Assembly (NCBI RefSeq): GCF_002777975.1 | Contig: NZ_NGVS01000028.1 | Coordinates: 1 to 64,000, forward strand | Reading direction: 5' to 3' | Length of the DNA stretch: 64,000 nucleotides | From: Shewanella carassii | GTDB lineage: Bacteria; Pseudomonadota; Gammaproteobacteria; Enterobacterales; Shewanellaceae | In this document: in pieces, positions 59,490 through 64,000 of the stretch | Position numbering within the stretch: position 1 is the first letter of the stretch | Layout of the letters: each line of letters begins with the position of its first letter | Translations under genes and position numbers: made by a program | The notes under the pieces: generated by a model | Database searches by the model: none | What the model was told of the DNA's origin: nothing | The model's input: only the letters and a program-made list of their open reading frames with translations

Positions 59490-59609
59490 ACATGCTTTTG
59501 TCATATAATACAAAACAATTTCACCGGGACCCTGGTTGCCCTTGTGCAGAAGCCGCTGCCGACCGTGTCCTGTAACCGCCTGATAAGAGATTTTTGGGGG
59601 ATTTGCGAT

Positions 59610-60158
59610 TTGGATATAGGTGCCAGCCTCAAGGCTGTTAGAAAGATGAAAGGCCTGTCCCAGCGTGAGCTGGCTAAACGCGCCGGGGTGACCAACAGCA
59701 CCATCTCTATGATAGAGAAAAACAGTGTCAGCCCTTCAGTCAGTTCACTCAAGAAAGTGCTTTCGGGGATCCCCATGTCGCTGGTGGAGTTTTTCTCCAT
59801 AGGTGAAAATGGCACTACAGAGCAAAAAGTGGTGTATCGCTCCAATGAGCTTTTGGACATAGGCACTGGGCCACTGGAGTTCAAGCTTATTGGTCGGGAT
59901 TACCCCAACCGTGCCATGTCTGTGATGTCAGAGACTTATCCCCCGGGAGCCGATACGGGTGAAGAGATGCTGCGCCACGAAGGGGAAGAAGCGGCGCTGG
60001 TGATCACCGGTCGCTTTGAACTGACGGTCGGTGAAGAGGTGTTTATTCTGGAGGCCGGTGACAGCTACTATTTCAATAGCGAACAACCACACAGGTTTCG
60101 CAACCCTTTTGATGAACCCTGTCATCTGGTCAGTGCCACCACTCCTGCCAACTTTTGA
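59610..60158 (+). CDS. puuR: PuuR-type transcriptional repressor of putrescine genes
   Basis: A 182-residue repressor with an N-terminal XRE helix-turn-helix (LKAVRKMKGLSQRELAKRAG, VTNSTISMIEKNSVSPSVSS) and a C-terminal cupin domain (GEEAALVITGRFELTVGEEV, YFNSEQPHRFRNPF), the PuuR arrangement and length (185 in E. coli). The start is probably the TTG at 59610, with GGGGGA 8-9 bases upstream; no ATG is suitably placed. Putrescine normally releases it. It is divergent from puuB and upstream of puuD-puuA, and TGAACA sites flank these promoters. Confidence 0.92.
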   Translation: MDIGASLKAVRKMKGLSQRELAKRAGVTNSTISMIEKNSVSPSVSSLKKVLSGIPMSLVEFFSIGENGTTEQKVVYRSNELLDIGTGPLEFKLIGRDYPNRAMSVMSETYPPGADTGEEMLRHEGEEAALVITGRFELTVGEEVFILEAGDSYYFNSEQPHRFRNPFDEPCHLVSATTPANF

Positions 60159-60527
60159 TCTTCCATTTCCTCAGCTGACTGCGATTTGCTGCCCGTAAAT
60201 TCACTTCGGGCAGCATATTTGCCTGTAAGTGTAAATAATATCGACCGTATAACCCCGTGTGCACCGAATTGGTGCCCGCTGAACCAGTGTGATGCAAAGC
60301 CAATTTTTTGCCTTGTTCAAGCTTGTTTACACCTATCTCAAACACAAGGGGTTTTTAAATATTCATTTAAAAATAAAAGCTTAAATAATTTTAGCTTGAG
60401 GCTGCGTTTAACAGGATATTAACCTCTTGCCTGTGCAAAAAAATCCGTGTAGTGTGTGAAAAAATGAACATTTGCTTTAGTGAATGTTCAAAACTGAGAC
60501 CTGGATTTGAGTGTTTTGGGGTGAGAT
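60159..60527. promoter_or_regulatory. puuD promoter region with a PuuR-type operator
   Basis: A 369-bp region without genes. TGAACATT (60465-60472) and AATGTTCA (60483-60490) form a perfect inverted repeat with a 10-bp spacer, and the left arm lies in AAAAATGAACA, the E. coli PuuR half-site. It ends 37 bp before the puuD ATG, so binding would block transcription or initiation. Confidence 0.7.
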
Positions 60528-61289
60528 ATGGCACAGGCAGCAATGGCGTTGGTGGGTGTAACCGCATGCAATGAGCAGTTGGGGCTGCATCCTTTCAATA
60601 TTGTTGGCGAGAAATACCTCTTGGGCGTGGTCGAAGGTGCCGGAGCCTGGCCCCTGGTGATCCCGGCATTGGGGGCCGATACCCCGATAGCACAACTGCT
60701 CGAACGCCTGGACGGCATATTGTTTACCGGCTCCCCCTCCAATGTTGAACCTCATCACTACCAAGGCCCGGCCAGCGAACCGGGCACCCACCATGATCCC
60801 AAGCGGGATGACACTACCTTGCCTTTAATTCGCGCCGCCATAGAGGCCGGAGTGCCGGTACTCGGGATCTGCCGCGGCTTTCAGGAAATGAATGTGGCTT
60901 ACGGCGGCAGTTTGCACCAGAAGCTCTATGAAGTGGGTGGTTTTATTGAACACAGAGAAGACAAGAGTGCGCCGCTGGAGGTGCAGTATGGCTTGTCCCA
61001 CGAGGTCAGCATAGAACCTGGAGGGATGCTTTTCGACGCCTGGGGCCGTAGCCATGCGATGGTTAATTCCGTCCATACTCAGGGCGTGGAGCGCCTGGGT
61101 CAGGGGTTGCGGCCTGAAGCGCATGCTCCAGATGGTCTGATTGAAGCCTTCTCTGTCACCGATGCCAAGGCATTCGCCTTGGGAGTGCAGTGGCATCCCG
61201 AATGGCAGGTCAGAAATAACCCCTTCTACAGCGCAATTTTTAAGGCCTTTGGGGAGGCTTGCAGTCTTAGGGCGCAACAGCGGAATTAA
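60528..61289 (+). CDS. puuD: Gamma-glutamyl-GABA hydrolase
   Basis: Class I glutamine-amidotransferase-like enzyme that releases GABA and glutamate at the end of the Puu pathway. It has 253 residues (254 in E. coli). Features: VVEGAGAWPLVIPALG, DGILFTGSPSNVEPHHYQG, the nucleophile VLGICRGFQEMNVAYGGSLH (Cys near residue 116), and the catalytic His/Glu in LGVQWHPEWQ. It is 4 bp before puuA, so both are co-transcribed. Confidence 0.95.
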   Translation: MAQAAMALVGVTACNEQLGLHPFNIVGEKYLLGVVEGAGAWPLVIPALGADTPIAQLLERLDGILFTGSPSNVEPHHYQGPASEPGTHHDPKRDDTTLPLIRAAIEAGVPVLGICRGFQEMNVAYGGSLHQKLYEVGGFIEHREDKSAPLEVQYGLSHEVSIEPGGMLFDAWGRSHAMVNSVHTQGVERLGQGLRPEAHAPDGLIEAFSVTDAKAFALGVQWHPEWQVRNNPFYSAIFKAFGEACSLRAQQRN

Positions 61290-61293
61290 TAAT

Positions 61294-62643
61294 ATGAATA
61301 AGCTTGAAGCCTTCTTAAAAGAACAAAAAATAACCGAAGTTGAATGTGTTATCTGCGATATGACAGGTATCGCCCGCGGCAAAATTGCCCCGGTAGACAA
61401 GTTTATCGATGAAAAGGGCATGCGGCTGCCCGAGAGTGTGTTGCTGCAAACCGTGACCGGCGATTATGTCGATGATGAGGCCTACTATGGCCTGCTCAAC
61501 AGCGCCGATATCGACTTTGTCTGCGTGCCAGATGAAAACGCGGTCTTTATGTTGCCCTGGACCCTGGAGGCCACGGCTCAGGTGATCCACGATACTTATG
61601 ACAAGATGGGCAATCCGCTGGAGCTGTCGCCGCGCAACGTATTGAAAAAAGTGCTCAAGCTCTATGAAGACAAGGGCTGGGAGCCGGTGATTGCCCCCGA
61701 GATGGAGTTTTATCTCACCAGTCGCAGTGACGATCCTGATCTGCCACTCAAGCCCCCGGTTGGCCGTTCCGGCCGCGCCGAATCCGGACGTCAGTCCTTC
61801 TCCATCGATGCCGCCAATGAGTATGACCCCCTGTTTGAGGATATGTACGACTGGTGTGAGGCGCAGGAGCTGGATATCGACACCCTGATCCACGAGGAAG
61901 GCACGGCGCAGATGGAGATCAACTTCAGCCACGGTAATCCACTGGCGCTGGCGGATCAGGTGTTTGTGTTCAAACGCACCCTGAGGGAGGCCGCCCTCAA
62001 GCACGGCGTCTGTGCCACCTTTATGGCCAAGCCTGTGACCAATGAGCCAGGCAGCGCCATGCACCTGCATCAGAGCGTTATCGATAAGGAAACCGGCAAG
62101 AATATCTTCACCCGCGAAGATGGCACCATGAGCCAGAACTTCCTCAGTTATATCGGCGGGCTGCAGCGCTTTATGCCGGAATTTCTGCCGTTGATGGCGC
62201 CCAACGTCAATTCATTCCGCCGCTTCCTGCCGGGCACCTCGGCGCCGGTCAATCTGGAGTGGGGTGAGGAGAATCGCACCTGTGGCCTGAGGATCCCCGA
62301 GTCTTCACCGCAAAATCGCCGCATTGAAAACCGTATCCCGGGGGCCGATGCCAACGCCTATCTGGCCATTGCCGCCAGTTTGTTGTGCGGCTATTTGGGA
62401 ATCGTTGAAGACGTGAAACCTTCGACGCCGGTGCAGGGCCGGGCCAACGAAGACCGCTCGGGTATCTCTTTGCCGCAGACGCTGGAAGAGGCGATGGCCA
62501 TGATGGAAGAGAGCCAATATTGCCGTAAATATCTGGGGGAAGACTTCACCACAGGTTTTGTTGCGGTCAAACGCGCCGAGCTTGAGAATTTTCGCCGGGT
62601 GGTGAGTTCCTGGGAGCGGGAATTCCTGCTGCTGACTGTCTAA
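61294..62643 (+). CDS. puuA: Gamma-glutamylputrescine synthetase
   Basis: Glutamine-synthetase-type ligase joining glutamate to putrescine with ATP, the first step of the Puu pathway. From ATG 61294 it has 449 residues (472 in E. coli). Motifs: [40 protein letters not shown] (metal Glu), [20 protein letters not shown], the ammonium-site region [12 protein letters not shown], and [20 protein letters not shown]. The ribosome site is weak, consistent with coupling to puuD just upstream. An in-frame extension from 61141 inside puuD is rejected. Confidence 0.95.
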   Translation: MNKLEAFLKEQKITEVECVICDMTGIARGKIAPVDKFIDEKGMRLPESVLLQTVTGDYVDDEAYYGLLNSADIDFVCVPDENAVFMLPWTLEATAQVIHDTYDKMGNPLELSPRNVLKKVLKLYEDKGWEPVIAPEMEFYLTSRSDDPDLPLKPPVGRSGRAESGRQSFSIDAANEYDPLFEDMYDWCEAQELDIDTLIHEEGTAQMEINFSHGNPLALADQVFVFKRTLREAALKHGVCATFMAKPVTNEPGSAMHLHQSVIDKETGKNIFTREDGTMSQNFLSYIGGLQRFMPEFLPLMAPNVNSFRRFLPGTSAPVNLEWGEENRTCGLRIPESSPQNRRIENRIPGADANAYLAIAASLLCGYLGIVEDVKPSTPVQGRANEDRSGISLPQTLEEAMAMMEESQYCRKYLGEDFTTGFVAVKRAELENFRRVVSSWEREFLLLTV

Positions 62644-62653
62644 GGAGGGAGAG

Positions 62654-64000
62654 ATGAAATCACAACAGACTCAAGGCTGGCAGGCCAAGGACCATGCCCA
62701 CCACTTGCATCCCTTTACCGATCCCAAGGCGTTGAAACAGGCAGGTGGGCGGGTGATCACCCGCGCCGATGGCGTCTATATCTGGGATTCACAGGGCAAT
62801 CAAATTCTCGATGGCATGGCCGGACTCTGGTGCGTCAACATGGGCTATGGCCTGCGCTCCATCGCCGATGTGGCGGCACATCAGTTGCTGGAACTGCCTT
62901 ACTACAACAGCTTTTTTCAGTGCAGCCACCCGCCGGCGATTGAACTGGCCGCCGAGATAGCCACGCTGGCACCACCTCATATGAACAAGGTGTTCTTCAC
63001 CGGCTCTGGCTCAGAGGCCAATGACACCAACTTGCGCCTGGTGCGTCATTACTGGGACATCCAGGGCAAGCCGGAGAAGAAAACCATTATCTCGCGCCAC
63101 AATGCCTATCACGGTTCCACAGTTGCCGGTGCCAGTCTTGGTGGCATGAGTGGTATGCATGCCCAGGGCGATCTGCCCATTCCAGGCATAGTCCACATCG
63201 CCCAACCTTACTGGTATGGCGAAGGTCAGGGACTGTCTGCCGAAGAGTTTGGCATTCGCTGTGCCCGCGAGCTTGAAAGCAAGATCCTCGAGCTGGGTGA
63301 AGACAAGGTAGCGGCCTTTATTGCCGAGCCTATTCAGGGCGCCGGCGGCGTGATAGTCCCGCCGGACAGCTATTGGCCGGAGATCAAAAAGATCCTCGCC
63401 AAGTACGACATATTGTTTATCCTCGATGAAGTGATCACCGGCTTTGGCCGCACCGGCTGTTACTTTGCCGCCGAGTATTACGATCTCGAGCCGGATCTTA
63501 TCACCATAGCTAAGGGGATGACTTCGGGCTATGCCCCCATGGGCGGGGTGATAGTGTCGGATAAAGTCGCCGATGCGTTGGATAAGGGCGGTGAATTTGC
63601 TCACGGCTACACTTATTCGGGCCATCCACTCAGTGCCGCGGTGGCACTGGAAAACTTACGCCTGATGAAGCAGGAAAACATAGTCGCCAAAGTGGCCGAG
63701 GAAACCGCGCCTTATCTGCAGCAGCGGCTGCGGCAAGTCTTGGCCCAGCATCCGCTGGTGGGCGAGGTGCGCGGCGTTGGCATGGTGGCCGCGCTGGAAC
63801 TGGTCGCCGATAAGGCGAGTCATCAGCGCTTTGCTGCCGAGCTTGGGGTAGGTACTCAGTGCCGGGAGCATTCCATCGCCAGTGGCTTGGTGATGCGGGC
63901 GGTGGGAGACACTATGATCATCGCACCACCCTTGGTGATAACCCAGGCTCAAATCGATGAATTGGTAACAAAGGCGAAACAAGCGCTCGATATGACCTAC
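62654..64000 (+). CDS. Putrescine-pyruvate-type aminotransferase (SpuC-like), partial
   Basis: Class III PLP aminotransferase cut by the window end: 449 codons from ATG 62654 (GGAGGGAG 8 bases upstream) without a stop. Features: [40 protein letters not shown] (PLP phosphate), [33 protein letters not shown] and the lysine in [17 protein letters not shown]. These are typical of SpuC/YgjG-like polyamine aminotransferases. It is 10 bp after puuA in the same operon, so putrescine can be either glutamylated by PuuA or transaminated here. Expected length about 455 residues, so only a few are missing. Confidence 0.92.
   Translation, partial: MKSQQTQGWQAKDHAHHLHPFTDPKALKQAGGRVITRADGVYIWDSQGNQILDGMAGLWCVNMGYGLRSIADVAAHQLLELPYYNSFFQCSHPPAIELAAEIATLAPPHMNKVFFTGSGSEANDTNLRLVRHYWDIQGKPEKKTIISRHNAYHGSTVAGASLGGMSGMHAQGDLPIPGIVHIAQPYWYGEGQGLSAEEFGIRCARELESKILELGEDKVAAFIAEPIQGAGGVIVPPDSYWPEIKKILAKYDILFILDEVITGFGRTGCYFAAEYYDLEPDLITIAKGMTSGYAPMGGVIVSDKVADALDKGGEFAHGYTYSGHPLSAAVALENLRLMKQENIVAKVAEETAPYLQQRLRQVLAQHPLVGEVRGVGMVAALELVADKASHQRFAAELGVGTQCREHSIASGLVMRAVGDTMIIAPPLVITQAQIDELVTKAKQALDMTY

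Overview
The window looks like a gammaproteobacterial chromosome of the Shewanella type. The support is the order lipA-lipB-ybeD beside holD-rimI and a Dps gene, a TorF-type porin, DUF3634/DUF2878/DUF3833 proteins, a polyamine (Puu) and beta-alanine catabolic cluster, and GC-rich core genes. This is judged from protein recognition only; no database was searched.

Positions 1 to about 22,730 are an integrated mobile element of lower GC content. Its right end is a 45-nt 3' fragment of tRNA-Trp (22685-22729), from the anticodon loop to the CCA end, as tRNA-targeting integrases leave. The intact tRNA, the integrase and the left end should lie left of the window. From left to right it holds: a C-terminally truncated IS110-family transposase; about 1 kb of repeat-rich DNA without genes; a transfer operon (lipoprotein, small protein, ribbon-helix-helix protein, TrwB/TraD-like coupling protein, TrwC/TraI-like MobF relaxase-helicase); a large lipoprotein; a four-gene operon ending in another lipoprotein; a divergent pair of large unrecognised proteins (11855-15461); a minus-strand operon of three envelope-type proteins; a second repeat-rich stretch; and an EcoRII/Dcm-type restriction-modification locus with an extra nuclease-like gene. 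No type IV secretion genes are visible. A roughly 30-bp motif (TTTGTCCAAATTGGGCAG followed by TTTGGCGTGCCA) occurs four times, each time 57-61 bp before a start codon, so the transfer operon, the two later plus-strand units and the minus-strand envelope operon probably form one regulon.

From 22,738 onward the DNA is core-like: dps, holD-rimI, lipoate biosynthesis, two M24 peptidases, an ROK-type protein, an FKBP, an AtoE-type transporter, a TetR/HPP divergent pair with two palindromic operators, and a DUF368 (PopT-type) carrier-lipid translocase. Two genes are broken by single-base-scale lesions: an MFS transporter (frameshift near 29320) and a DUF418 protein (in-frame amber codon at 37751). 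Two nearly identical 264-bp MITE-like elements sit at 33529 and 47260.

Positions 40,499-50,714 form one long operon (DUF523/DUF1722, MerR-type regulator, photolyase, SnoaL-like, SDR, FAD oxidoreductase, DUF1365, CFA-synthase-like methyltransferase, DUF2878, chalcone-isomerase-like, DUF3833). It resembles light or singlet-oxygen response clusters that repair DNA and modify membrane lipids. The second MITE interrupts it.

The right end (52,757-64,000) is amine catabolism: a beta-alanine-pyruvate aminotransferase, MmsA and cupin operon; puuC; puuB; the puuR repressor; and puuD-puuA-spuC-like, the last cut by the window end. TGAACA-containing sites in three of the promoter regions fit PuuR control.
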